Assembly: GCA_019055375.1 (NCBI GenBank)
Contig: JAHQIW010002262.1
Coordinates: 124,001 to 188,000, forward strand
Direction: 5' to 3'
From: Parelaphostrongylus tenuis
Lineage: Eukaryota; Nematoda; Chromadorea; Rhabditida; Metastrongylidae
Length of the DNA: 64,000 nt
Shown in pieces: positions 12,141-24,600 of this stretch. A program made the position numbers and the translations under genes. The notes below the pieces were generated by a model. That model saw only the letters and a program-made list of their open reading frames with translations, did not search any database and had not been told where the DNA came from. Every line of letters begins with the position of its first letter. Position 1 is the first letter of the stretch.

Positions 12141-13205
12141 AGCATATATATTGCTTAGCGCTTTTAATATCACATATATGTATATGTAAATATAGATAGG
12201 CAATAAAGATGGTTACATAATTACGCCTCTATGTTATATTTTTACATAGCTTCAAAACTTTGGATTTGTTATTCCCCGTAATATAGTCCTGCTCTGTACA
12301 ATTTAAACTCAAGCATTGTTCGATCGAAATTCATTCATTTGACCGCCGGTTTCTGTGGTATGACGTTATAATATACCTGATAATGTGGAGTGCTGTGCAA
12401 AAACATTGTTTATTAATGATTGTTTCACCTGTAGAGATCCCTAAAATTAAAAACTTGAAGTTCCATCCGACCTCAGTGACAGGAAGAAACTAAGCGCCAA
12501 GAATTCTCATATTTGAAGCTTCGTTTTGCTACGGTCACTAAAAAAGAATGTGGCGCGCCGATCGACTCAGCAATGTCATGCTTACTTATGATAAATCGCG
12601 AAGTATTTCTAGCCTACGAAGAACGAACGGCGATCACTGTATAGTATTTGACATTTGACGTTAGAAATTGCGATTCTTGAAGGGCTAACGCAAATGCAGG
12701 TTGTATTTGCAGTATCTCAAAATCGAAGTGCGTAGAACGAAAAATTCTACAGAAATGGCTTGATTATCAACCCAAAATTTCGATGATGCTGTCTACACTA
12801 TAATATACGATCCGCTTTACAATTGGTGGTCTAGAAAAACAGGAACTGAAGCGCAAGGCTGCCTCATCCGTCCTCTTTCCTTTAATCAACACTTTACCCG
12901 TGTTTCTAACATCTGGACAAGTTTCGTGCAAAAGCATCTCATAATCACTAGAATCTAGATAAAAACTTAAGGACTTTATCGACTTGACGGATCTAACTGT
13001 GCATTTAGGTAACTCTCATGACACACAAAAACAATTTATAGTGTATTTAACCCTCAGATTGCGTGACATTCCATTGCCTTTTTTTTCATATCAATTTTTG
13101 CAGTTGTCATCAGTAGCTTCTCAACTCAAACGCTGTGTCATGCATGCTTCAAGAAAAGCTGTATTTCACGCATTATTTTACAACCTTTTTATATGATATT
13201 ACTCG

Positions 13206-13382
13206 CCTTTCCATAGAGATAATTACTGGTAAAGAAAATGCTGCTGCTTGTTCTGGTGAGAATCCCACGGATGAAGAGGGTGCCAAGTTATTTGCCCTGA
13301 ACCAATATGACTACATGCTTTCGGCGGGGACTAAGTGTCTTTTGAGGCCGCAACGTATCAGGAGGACTGTTGCGAGTGAGAA
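13206..13382 (+). CDS. Candidate upstream exon of the two-transmembrane gene
   Basis: Open codons run from a TTTCCATAG or CATAGAG acceptor to a GTGAGA donor. The peptide includes IITGKENAAACSGENP, TDEEGAKLFALNQYDY and GTKCLLRPQRIRRTV; the basic end would suit the cytosolic side just before a membrane helix. The position between 10298 and 18600 and the strand fit. The donor phase does not directly match the acceptor at 18600, so an unseen exon would have to lie between, or this is not part of the gene. Confidence 0.35.
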
Positions 13383-15128
13383 AGAGACTTGATATCTTTT
13401 TTCAAGGAAGAAGTGAGCAATGCATTAATTTCAACGCCATCTGGAATCGCAGGTCAGCCCTCGCCCAATGCTACAGACTACGAAAATCAACCACTGCGCA
13501 AATATCTTAATCCTGTAATCAAATTAAAAGTGGTTTCGAAATAACATGCTGAAGTAAAGGGAATCATATATTGTGTAAATGCGTCGAAAGAAGGAGATGG
13601 ACATTTCTCAGATTGGTCATTGCATTTTTAATAGCATTCTGTGTTTGGTAAACATTTAGTGTTGTGAACGTATTTACCCGTCGTGACAAACATCGCTTGC
13701 TTTACTCACTACTCTTTCACATTTTTCAACAATGCCACGCCGATTTTTTCAGCCAAAACACTGCCGAGTAGAAGCGGACCAGTATGAGTATCGCTACTTT
13801 CTGATTCTCCCTTTTTCATGTATTGCTGCTGCGTATCACTTCACCGACACCAGATCCACTTAATAAGGTGAAATGTTCTTTATCATTTGTCTATAACAAC
13901 TCAGCTTGATATTTCTTGAATTTGAAATATATGAAAGTTTAACTAATAGTTGAGAGAATAATGTTGAAATTTTTCAAAAGCCATCTATAGTTTTGTAGAA
14001 AGATCATAGCTATGCGTTCTAAATTGTTCTGCACTCTAAAAAAAATTTGTGTGAATCCTCAGGTTGATAAAAAGCCGACATAAATACACAATGTTGCCAA
14101 TCGTCCAAATAAGATGGGTAATTTTTTTCTCAGAGAACCATACTCTTTCTCATCTCCATGCCTGTTTTAGTCGCAAGGAGATGCTTTGAGATTTGAAACG
14201 TCGTGAAGAGAACTAATCAGTCCTCCTTTAGAATGATCTTCTAATTGTATTTGTTTTGGAAAGCTTTCAGGGTCGAGAAAGAATATGTAAATCAGGAGTT
14301 AATCTGTTATGAATCAGAGCCGTGTGCATAACACTTGAATCAATTGATATGGAAAAAACCACCCTAATAAAGCTTTTGTTGTTAAATAGATTTTGAGGAA
14401 CACGAGTCGCAAAATAAGTTTTGGGCTATTCACCTCTTGTTAACCTCAGAAAGCGCTGCGAAGTCGCCGCACCTCCTGACAAATTATATTTCCTTTTGCA
14501 CCATCTAAGAGAACCTTCATCTCATTTCTTAGAAATGTTCACCCACATTTACGTAGCCGTCTGCCTTTTAGTAGGAGTGATGTTATGGTATGTTAGAATA
14601 GTTTCTACACCCATCAAATTGAGTAAATAGTCCATCAACTACTTCATATGGAAAATTTCTCATTTTGGAAGAACTTAAAAGGATCACACTTTCATTTTAT
14701 AAACAGAACGACCACGTTTTGTGAGAATCTTTCTACTGTTCTTAGCACAGCACTAATCTCCAGAGAGCATGAGATGATTTTCTGACATCGGTTTTTCACA
14801 CAATAGAATACTTCAATGTTGACAGGAAAACGGGATATGGAAATTGAAGTTTAACATCCATGCAGTATTTTCAATTAGCTAAAACATTTTCGCATACACT
14901 TCTCACTATAACATTGTCTTTTGACTCACTTTTCGTTTAAGTGCTAGTTTCACCTCGAATAAAAAGGAGTTACAAAAAGCAAAACAACGCAACAAAACAA
15001 AAAATGAGCCAATCAATCACAGTTATAGAAACGTCGGAATCTTATGTGAATGATAATTGATCATTCCTACGAAATTGTTTGTGAAACTCGTTAAATCGTC
15101 CAACACCAACTACAATGAAACAACATAG
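13383..15128. other. No gene seen
   Basis: AT-rich sequence with short frames only; no repeat family or RNA gene recognised. Confidence 0.4.
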
Positions 15129-15413
15129 TCACGCTCCAGTATAATCGGCTTTGTACGGCTTGCCAGTGATTAGGTCCTTGTGGGTATAAACTGATTTTAC
15201 TATGGGCATACGCATGTAGTTCTCAAGCCACTTCAGCTGCTTGGAGAGCGAGGCGCTTGATATGTGGTTAACGAGTTGTGTTGCAAGTTGCCTCGAAAGG
15301 ATGAGGGGTGTGTTGCACAGACTTGAAATCATGAGTGGGTCCATGTTCCCAGTGGTTTCTCTCCTGCTTACCTTAATCGCTCGTTCCGCATAGATAGCGT
15401 AGTAGACTACCAT
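15129..15413 (-). CDS. Minus-strand ORF of 94 codons, unknown
   Basis: This frame is richer in GC than its surroundings and has a balanced composition: ATG GTA GTC start, SLCNTPLILSRQLATQL, ASLSKQLKWLENYMRM and THKDLITGKPYKADYTG before a stop. It could be an intact terminal exon or a retrocopied fragment. I recognise no family and saw no clear acceptor upstream, so the start is provisional. Confidence 0.35.
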   Translation of the reverse strand: MVVYYAIYAERAIKVSRRETTGNMDPLMISSLCNTPLILSRQLATQLVNHISSASLSKQLKWLENYMRMPIVKSVYTHKDLITGKPYKADYTGA

Positions 15414-16004
15414 TATCCTTCGCGGTCAAGTAGAGTTGGCGTTATAAAGAGACGACAAAGGATACAACAATTGTATAGAAAAGATGTTGACCAATTCAGT
15501 GACACATCACTGTATAGCATCAACACTACAGAGTAAATCTAGCAGTCTACCTGATAATTTTTCATTGCATTTGATTTGCTCATATTTCAAAAAAGCGGAG
15601 CACATTTGGAAACTGAGCTGGTATCATGGTAATTGCTGATAATTATCCTATACCTGAACCATTTGAGAAGCCAAGAACTTGGCAGATGTGTAGAGGAAAT
15701 ATGAAGCAAGCTCTGTGGGTACATGCGATTTCTTTTACGTTTATGTTTCATATGGGTAACGTTGAAGAATATGTTGAAGGCAAAAGTTTGAATTTTCAGC
15801 GTAAGTGCTGTAAAATCACTGAGATGAACTCTTTCAGCACCGCCTATGTCTCATCATTTGGTTTTCTGATTGTTCAATCTTTTGGCCACTAGAAATGTTA
15901 TTGTCAATAAAAATAAGAAACTGCTGTCCTCCAAAAATACAGAATTTTGTTTTGAAAAAAGGAGAATAAGCATGCGATACTTCTTTTTCGACTGTTTTGA
16001 GATA
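15414..16004. other. No gene seen
   Basis: Short overlapping frames without splice or family support. Confidence 0.4.
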
Positions 16005-16011
16005 TCGCATA

Positions 16012-16054
16012 GTGCAAGACACGTGTTTCGGCTTTTTAGTCCCACCAGGTGCAC
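16012..16054 (-). ncRNA. Hammerhead-like motif, minus strand
   Basis: In minus sense: stem I GUGCA(C)/(U)UGCAC, core CUGGUGG (two A to G changes from CUGAUGA), a stem II segment ending in GCC, intact GAAAC, and stem III ACACGUGU followed by C at the cleavage position. The fold is preserved but the core is mutated, so it is probably inactive. Confidence 0.6.
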
Positions 16055-16423
16055 GGTGCCTTTTGTTTCAGCCAATCTCCTTTGGGGGAAACCCCCACAT
16101 ATAAAGGAATCGACGACGAGCAACTTACACTGCTGTAAGGTGAAAAATAGCCCATCACGCCGTGTTTTGCAGTCACTTGCTCTTGTCTAGTAAAACTTAT
16201 CATGTAGTATAAGGCTCAAAAATGCTATCATATTATATTGTTTTAGGTTAAAACTCCAAAAAGAAAGGTATTACATAATAAGTCTTACTAGTCACGAGCA
16301 GTTGACTGCAAAACACCGCATCACAGGTGGTCTTTTCACCTTATGGCAAGGTAAGTTCTTGGTCATAGATTCCTTCATATGTGGAGGATCCCCCTACAAG
16401 GATTGGCTGGAAGGAAAGTCACC

Positions 16424-16466
16424 GTGGAACTGATAGGGTTGGAAGGCCGAAACATGTGTCTTGCAT
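16424..16466 (+). ncRNA. Hammerhead-like motif, plus strand
   Basis: Inverted partner of the motif at 16012. Stem I GUGGAA/UUGCAU has one mismatch, the core reads CUGAUAG, stem II GGUUGGAAGGCC can pair partly, GAAAC is intact and stem III is ACAUGUGU. One core base (G8) is changed, so cleavage is doubtful. Confidence 0.6.
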
Positions 16467-16470
16467 TATA

Positions 16471-17185
16471 CAACCACAACAGATCTCACGAAAGGCTAAA
16501 TACGTTATCAGAACAAGAAACACATTGTTAGCAAATATCTTTCAATTTCAAATTCTCCTGCAGCTAACGCATTTCGCCATAAACTATAGCAAGTTTATTT
16601 AACTCTTCGAAAATAGCGCGCGCTTTGTAGAATGCACGCGTACTTCTTAAAATTTTTTCACTGCACGGAGCTTTGTCCATCAGAATTTTGGCAGCCATCT
16701 GGTAGCTTGATAAATGCCGATTTCAATGCCATATTCAATTTCCAAAACAGGATTTTTATACGCTGTAGCAGCAAAAATAAGATTAAGTTCCACTTTCGGC
16801 ATTCACTTTTTGCTCGGGTAGAGTCTGTGAATGGCCTTACACCGCAATTTTAGTGGTCATTTAATGGCTTGGAAAAGGCAGTTTCAACAGAAGACTTGCT
16901 TTTTTCAAGACTCCCAAATGTGTGTAACAGTAATGAGAAGTCACGTTTCCCTATCGTAGTAGGTATATCAATGCTTGAATTTGCTCTTAGGGGGAGGGAG
17001 AGGTTTGCTCGTCAATACACAGCGAAAATGCTAGTATTCGTGAGACGATAAAACAAGGTTGCTTCAAATTTTGTTACTCAAGCCTTGGAATCCATAAGAG
17101 GGAAGAAATTTTTTGAATAAATAACAAAAATTGCTTCAAAATTATAGTGCTTCTACTGCTTATTTCGAAATGTTATGATGTTACT
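16471..17185. other. Tail of hammerhead module, then no gene
   Basis: 16480-16530 belongs to the module family (ACAGATCTCACGAAAGGCT, compare 63706-63724). The remainder is AT-rich without an assignable feature. Confidence 0.4.
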
Positions 17186-17363
17186 TATATAACTTAGAGA
17201 ACTGAGTGATGAGCAAAAGCACTAAACACGAATGAGTGGTCGGGCAAATGTGCCTCGGTGGTGTAGTGGTTAGAGCACGCGTCCCCGGATAGTACAAAAC
17301 GCGAGTTAGATTCCCGCCTGAGGCCGCGTTTTTGCTCACCACTCAATTCTCTAAGTTACATAA
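17186..17363. repeat. Terminal-inverted-repeat element with a tRNA-like core
   Basis: Arms of about 33 bp (17186-17218 and 17331-17363) pair almost perfectly: AACTTAGAGAACTGAGTGATGAGCAAAA on the left, read in two halves, faces its complement on the right. Between them lies a 73 bp tRNA-like sequence. Two weaker relatives occur at 42289-42408 and 61820-61933. The design, DNA-transposon-like ends around a polymerase III promoter, is unusual. Confidence 0.8.
17252..17324 (+). tRNA. tRNA-like sequence, not a functional tRNA
   Basis: Exactly 73 nt. The acceptor stem GCCUCGG/CUGAGGC pairs over all seven positions (one G-U). The A box TGGTGTAGTGGTTAGAGCAC and a B-box-like GAGTTAGATTCCC are present, and the T stem has four of five pairs, abutting the acceptor strand as in a tRNA. 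The anticodon region is degenerate (stem CGCGU/ACGCG with a 16 nt loop), so no anticodon can be assigned. It likely served as the promoter of the surrounding element. Confidence 0.6.
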
Positions 17364-18599
17364 CAAAAATAGCACTTTTTAAGGCGTTAGCTTCAATCGC
17401 TGCGTGCAGTGCTGCTCAAGAAAGACGTAAATTTCCTACTTTTTTCACACATTTACTCTGTTAGTAAAGTTTAAATTGCTTCATATATGGATACAGCAAA
17501 ATTTTCTCTATACGTTCATATGCTTTTGTTACATATTTCCTCGAGTGCTGAGCGTAACATTCTTTTCGCTCTTACGAAGCTGTCTTACAGCTTATTTGAA
17601 ATTTGAACCCAATTTCGGGATTATCGCCTTTTGGGCTCTCAGTTGTTTTTCAAATGTCCATTTGTAAACGCCAAGCACAGACGCCAATCGTGCAAATAAG
17701 GGGCGTCAAAGGTGAAAACACTTTTGTTTCTGGTGTTGCAGAGTCTTAGCAAGGCGCTTTGAAAACCAAGTACAGTTTTGAAATTGCGAGATTTGAGCTA
17801 TCAAATGGCTATCAAAGTTTTCAATTATGAGCTAAAGAAATCATGGCCTCAAAGATTAAAGATTGGAACATCGCTTGGAGTTCGGTCATTTTCAGTCATA
17901 TAATAGATGAACTTTGAAATTTTTGGAATAAATTTCAGTCATGTCGACAGACAAAATAAATTACACGGAACTGGACCTGGATATTATACTTGGATTTTAG
18001 AATTGCTCCAAAGTATGTAGGCTTGTGAAATAAGTATATATTGACGGCCCCTCGAACTAGTTTGCAAATAGTGTCACATTCTATTAGCGCAGCTCAAATA
18101 AAAAAAAAACATTGCCACCTTTACTCAGAATTCTAGGATGTCAGTGTCACAGCATTTCTATTTTCTTCATTACAAGCCACTGCAAACGCTTATGATCCAG
18201 TGATGCTCTCCATGTGTCTACAGTTCTCCAAAAGAACAGCTGTTTCTTCGATTATTCGACCGAGCGTAGATAATGTAACAGACGGAAATTTTTTTGTCCT
18301 CGTAACTCTCCTCAATCATACCTTACTATCCTCCACTTCACTGCTATAGCAAGTAACCACGTGAAACACTCCCCAACCATGGAGCTTTGAGATGTTGTTC
18401 ACACATTGTGGGAGCTATTGATCCACACAGACTGCTCCAAAATCCACTTCATCATCGGCGTAACATTCAGTCTTCAGTGAATCATTGTTTTCTCCTCATT
18501 ATCCCTGGTATTTGCCGCACTAATTCTATTTCACTGCTTCCCATTTTCAGCTTCAAACTGAAATTATTTTCATTAGGATTTCAACAACGCAAATTTCAG
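17364..18599. other. No gene seen
   Basis: Intergenic or intronic AT-rich DNA. If the candidate exons at 10298 and 13206 belong to the gene, this is intron. Confidence 0.4.
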
Positions 18600-18687
18600 T
18601 TACGGATGTGTTTCGTTCGGTCTTATTACAACAGGACTAGTTTTTACTGTATTTGCGATCTTCCAGAAGGACTCTGAGATAGGAAAG
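18600..18687 (+). CDS. Exon with transmembrane helix 1
   Basis: Acceptor AAATTTCAG, one base then 29 codons, donor AAG|GTGAAG. The peptide YGCVSFGLITTGLVFTVF is a membrane helix, followed by FQKDSEIGK. It leads in phase 0 into the exon at 18786 across a 98 bp intron. Confidence 0.75.
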
Positions 18688-21600
18688 GTGAAGTTTGTTC
18701 TCAATCACGGTTTGATTTAACTCTCTCGAGATGAGCTTGAATCAATCCATGCGTCATTATTTTTGCTCCTCCATAAAAATTTTAGGTATGGCTCGCTGGC
18801 CCAACAACGATGGTAGTGGGACTCGTCTTGTGTGGTAAGGTTAGTGTTCTTCTACTTGCTGAGGCATATGTGAGCGCTGCAAACCATTTCTTTCTTTCGG
18901 CAAAGCAAATGTTACAGGTGATAATAGATTGGGGCCCGGCGATGTTACACGCGAGAGAGGGCTCTATCGACTCTAGATTAATGGAGCATTATGTACAGGT
19001 CTGTTTCATACTAGCTGAATTTTACTACAATTCAAAGGAACAACATTGCTGTTTCAGGCTGGTTTCCAATTGCCAGGAATAGTTGATCCTTTGAACAATG
19101 AAAGATGTTCCAAACACCTTTCAACCAAGCATGAACCAAGACGCAATGGTTCGCTCTTGATGGGCTCGACAACAGAACAGTCATCATGCATGGCTGAAGC
19201 TGTTCCTTTATTAGATCACGATGTGTTGCATCCAAACTCACAGTACCTCATGTTATCGCAGCACTACTCATCGACCAACGATTGTAACGTGAGTTTTCAA
19301 ACCACATCAACAGATATCGCTCAAATTTCTCACATTAATCCTAATTTCCCATACTCCACTGCCAAATTTTGCAAATATCTTATCTTGGTAAATGTAATAC
19401 TGGCTACTTCTCCAACAAATCCACTTTGATTAGAAAATACTACAGGAACAACACAGAGGGTCTTACTACATACTGTGTAGACACCGAGCAATGATATCAT
19501 CACTTATAACTTGTGCAATATGATATTGCCTGATATCAACACGCAGTTGCTGGCAGGCTAGAGAAGTTTTTCAACCTCTGTGAAAGTTATTCAGATGCCA
19601 CTTCGATGTTCATTACTTAGAGTAGAGTATTATTATAAATGTCATTAGAGAAAATCTCCCTCAAAACCACATTTTCTGCCACGCTTCTGCACTTCATACA
19701 GAGTATGGCTCAATGTGGAATGAAGCGAGATGCAAACTCTTTTAAGCGGGAAAAGTTGAAATCTCCGAAACATATAAAGTGCGAGAAGACATTTCCTATC
19801 AAGTGCATTTGGCTAGATTATTCTTTAGTGGCTCAGTATGGTCATGGAAAACATGTCGCGGTGTTTGAAAATAGACTCGGATATGAGTAATATTACGAAC
19901 CGCAAGATGAATTTTAGGTAACTTCTAGCTATTTGACTCCACCGTTTTGGTAAAAACGATGTGCAGGATACTCAAGCACTTCGGCATAAGCTAGCATGGG
20001 TTTATCTACGCGCTTGCAAAAGATTTCAAATATTATGTCTTTTCATCACTTAGGCAGTAGAGCAAAAACACCAAATTTGGTAATATATATGGATTATTGG
20101 TAGTCATTTGAGAGCCCAAATCTCGACATCATGGGTTGAACTTCATAGTGGGTCTATTAAGCAATGTGGAACAGAAAAAATTTTGCACCTGTAGAACAAT
20201 AGAACAAAGTGTTCTCAACTATACCTGTACAAAAAGTCTGGAAAGGCTTCCGGAAAGGACAAAAGTTTCTAACTAAGTGACACCGTGCGCAGAGATTTCA
20301 ACTACCGTCTCGATAAAGCGACTCACTCGAGAGCCGCGCGATTTCTTCAACATATTTTGAAATTTTCTCCCCTTTGCGGAAAAAATTGCTAGGTTTTTTG
20401 TATATGTATGATCATTCTATAAGTTTTGGCACTAGAGCAATGAACACCAAATTTATCAACCAGAAGTAATTGAAATGGATGATTTTGGTATTGTTCGATT
20501 TCGCATTTTGTTGCGAATATTTTGGCATACAATTTGCCTATACCTGCTATGAAAGGGAGCTATCTTGGGAACAAATTCCCTTGCTATTCATGCATGAATG
20601 GAGCGTAAAGGAAAATGCTAGTGACGCGGCGTGCAAGATTAAGGGAACTTGAGGCGATAATACGGTCGTAGAAAAGACGGCTAGGGAGTGGTCCCCTGAG
20701 TTCAGTGCTGGAGAGAACAGTGTGGAAGATCAGTCGTTCTCGTGCCGTCCACAGGGAGCTCCATTAATCTTGCGCACCACTTCATTAGCATTTTCCCCTC
20801 CGCGCCATCCGTGCATGAGTAACAAGCGAATTTGTTTCACCGTAGGGCAAGTATGGGCAAGTTGTAGACCAAAATGTTCACAAGAAAATTTACAGTTGAG
20901 TCATATCAAAATTATATAGTTTTAGTTATTTTTGTTTGATAAATTTGGTGGTCAGTGCTCTGGTGTGATACCCATGGGACGACCTAATATGGCAATTGTA
21001 GGAGAGACTTTGTTCTATCGTTTTGCAGGTGCAGAATTTTCTTTTGTTTCGCACCAGCAAATAGAACCTTTATAATGTTTGAGCGACGAGCCAACTATTG
21101 TATATGATTGAAATGATTTTCGTTTTGCTCTAACAGCGATCTATATAGACCGTTTTGAAAATCAGTCTCAGCATCAAAATTGTCAAAATTCGGGCTATTG
21201 AATGACTACCAGTAATTCATGTATGCTATTGATTTTGGTGTTTATTGCTCTAGATTCAAAACTCATGAGAAGACCCAATACCGGAAATCAGTCCGAAGCA
21301 ATGATGTGTTTAGAGGAAGGTCACGCATATTCTTGACTACGGGATTCGGAGACACTACGAGAAAAAAGTGTGGTCAATGTGCGTGATTGTTTTTCTTCAA
21401 CTTGTCATTGAGCGGTAAATGTTGTCTTCGACTGGATAAATGCTCGAATTTTATTTGTTTTGCTATTGGCCAGAAAGTGAATAACTCATGAGTTGAATCA
21501 TACCTCTGAATCTTTATAAAAGCCGCAAGCTCGACTGCCGGTCACACATCGGCAGGTAATACCATCATCCGACTTGGATGATTATTTTTACTCGGCGTCG

Positions 21601-24600
21601 ATTTCTTTAGAGGATTTTTAGCCTCAAGGGATCGACGGAACCGAAGGAGTGTGGTACTGATGAGTCCCAATAGGACGAAATAGGCGCCTATATAGCACTA
21701 GACCTATCGGCTCATAACAAGTCACATCCTTATCGTAGGATTGAACAGATCTATTCAATAATGGAATATTGCAAGCAGGTAAAATAAAACACCATTATAC
21801 CATGGCATAAACACGCCCATATGCAAAACACAGTGTATGCTGATGTGTGTGCTAATGCATGTGCCGATGCTGATAGAGGTTTTCAATATTTATGCTCAGG
21901 TAGGCATTTATGAAATTGAATGAATGAAGGCCTTATAATATATATGTAATATACGCCTGAAATACTGATGCACACTTAGTCAATGTGGCAACCTAACCCT
22001 TCAACGAGGTCCGCTAACAACTTTGTTTCCAAAAAATCTACGCATGTGGTATCACTGCGCGCCATTTTCCATATCATTGCTTCTGGACTTTATCTTAGCT
22101 TTCTTTGAACACCTTATTTTTTCTTCCTAACTAATATAAGTCCGGCTCTCATGGGCAATTAAAAACCACTGGAAGATAATCATTACTCGATAAATACATA
22201 TGAACAGTATGAAACTAAGAAATACCATGTGATTACGAACTTGATTTCTGATAACAATTCCGCCGTGTATCGTGCACTTTTAAGATTTTCTGCTTTGTAA
22301 TGAGTTTTTAAATTTTCTCCCCACAATTTTAGTTTCATAGCCATTCAGTCTGAAAAACCGTTGTTTATGTATTTCAGACTTTAATTTTTCGATAGCCAAT
22401 TTTAGCCAATAAGCATGATTTTTTATCATATGATGAAGTGCACGAAGTAATTTCTCATTTGATGCCGCCTTTCAGCATTAAGCTGCCTCATCAGAGCAAA
22501 AGGATAAACACATCATATATCTAAAATAGTTAGACAAGATTTTTCAGGATTGCCAAGGGCTGAGAATGGATAGTGATTCAGAATCTCGATTAACATTTTC
22601 ACATCCAGCTCCTCACCGATCTTCCAATGCAACACCTCCTTCAATAGCTTGCTCAGTCAACGATGTAAGTGGTTTTATGTAAAGATAATCATGAATTCAT
22701 TAGAAATGAAACAAATTTTGTGAAAGAGACATGTTTCATATTACTTCGGAAAATGTGGAATAATATATTGTCTTAAAAAAAGTACTACGAACAGAAAACT
22801 TAATATTCCAATGAGATTAATACTGATTTTTCCTTCACCCAGCTCTGCTATACCCTGTGTTATATTTGCTCTCTCTGAGTCATCTGTGAAAAATGTATAG
22901 ACTTTGGCGTATAATAACACAAGTCATTGACCACTGCTGAGCTGATTTCTTCTTCATTGATTTATGTATACACACAAACTTTTCCGTTAATGCCCGATTT
23001 AGATCCAACAAAATGAATATTTAAATGCTCCAATTAGATCTATCCAGACTGGGAACCAAATTAAGGAACGACTCTGCTCCAGTTGTGCAGAATGGCTGAG
23101 AAGAGTGGAGAAAAATTGAAAGATCAAGTATTAAAAGAATATACGAAATACAACCAACTCTGCGCCCTCTTTCGACTCAACGGTTCTCCCTGCCCTAACG
23201 CGCGTATCATAAACTTGATCGCTATGTAATTAGGTGAAGGATCACTTGGCGTTATTGAAGGCACAGTCGATATGTCAATGTTAGGAGTATCCTGTATATC
23301 GCAAGTGAAAGAAGAGATCCGAGTTACCGGTCTACGCCAATGATCAAGAATCGGAGACGTCACTCCACACGTCAAATTGTCGAAAGTTAGGTGAGGCGGG
23401 CACGTAATGAGCTTTAACAACAAGCGGTGGACGAGAACTATCATTCATTGAAGAATTCGAACAAACGCACAGTAAAAAGACCACAGATCTGACTACTTGA
23501 TTTTTTCTAGAAGTCCACAAAGAAAATATGATGCTTCAAGAAGGATCCACGGGACTATTCTTTTCGGAATGGGAAAAAAGGAAGATTGCACCTGCTTGAG
23601 TCACTTAAAGGGACGATAGATTATATAAGTGGAATCTAATGCGACTGTATTCCTCACAGAGTATAAGGATACGCCTTGATTCAACGGTTGCGAGATCATG
23701 TGTATGTATAAAACAAACGAGGCCTCATTCCTCTATTTAGAGAGTAGTCGCCACCTACATACTCTGAAATATTATAAGTGTAACCATCACTCACCTGTTT
23801 TCCGTGCATTTAATGCCTTATGTTTATACTTATACCTTATATGTAAAATATACTGACAGAAGGATATCATGTCTCATGAGGACGTGATAGACTTATCTAC
23901 GGATTCAAAGCAAGGGTATTCAATTGAAATTCCTAATCATCGGTTAAACTAGTAGCTCCTCGTCGCTTGTCCAAAGTTTTGCTGGAAAAGCTGGAGGTTT
24001 TCACTTTGCTTTCAAATATTTCTGTTGTTAGTGGGGGACAAAGAGGTAATGCAGGAGCAAGATTACAGCTTTTTGCTTCTAGAACATGTCCCTCTGCTTC
24101 TATAACGTCTCCATGGGACAGTGGAGGACTCGGGAGGTCCTCGAAAGAGTAATAGACTGCATCCACGAGGAGTCGAAGCTAACTGAAGTTCCACGTTTTC
24201 TCGTATCTCAGTACCCTTCTGATTAAGTCCATTTTTTGTCATTCCATACGATAAATACGTAATTGATCAACTCTGCCATGCAGTGCGGTCAAATTTATGG
24301 CTTATCTTCTATGAGACTGACCAGCTATGAATGCCTCCTTATTTGTCCTTTGTCGTTCATATACATAGGCGTATGTGTAGTGCATATAGCATCTTGTTTA
24401 GAAAAGCGCTGTTCAAGTAGTATGTGACTAAAGGTTACACTACAGAGAAAGCGCTTCACCATGCAATTGATCAAGCTCACCACATAGGATCAAAATAATT
24501 GGATCCTTAGTTATTCGTTTTGCTGTATGAGCATGAGAAGTATATATTTCAGATATGCAAGTGCTCACAATACGGCTCAATACGGCGGGGACCACCTACA

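Larger units (their letters stand above)
16005..16470. mobile_element. Head-to-head pair of hammerhead-bearing modules
   Basis: Two inverted arms, about 16005-16196 (minus sense) and 16268-16470 (plus sense), share TGCAAGACAC, GTTTCGGC, the GGAATC block and GTGTTTTGCAGTCA, with about 70 bp between them. Each arm carries a hammerhead-like motif near its outer end. The plus arm continues into a block at 16480-16530 that matches sequence downstream of the hammerhead at 63.65 kb, so these are one repeat family. Confidence 0.8.
19289..22547. other. Intron with fold-back and hammerhead repeats
   Basis: This 3.3 kb intron holds the repeat family marked by the string TAGAGCAA-N2-AACACCAAATTT (about 20055, 20433 and, inverted, 21245), the fold-back element at 20430-20960 and the hammerhead module at 21480-21760. 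No exon was found in it. Confidence 0.6.

Noticed and set aside
22447..22496. Minus-strand CUGAUGA, a hairpin, then GAAA, in hammerhead spacing
   Set aside because: Core and stem II fit (with one G-U), but I could not pair stem I or stem III on either side, so it is not called a ribozyme.
23124..23444. Minus-strand ORF of 106 codons
   Set aside because: It is antisense to the RTE relic, whose conserved KLSKVR..GGHVM..NNKRW blocks read on the plus strand.
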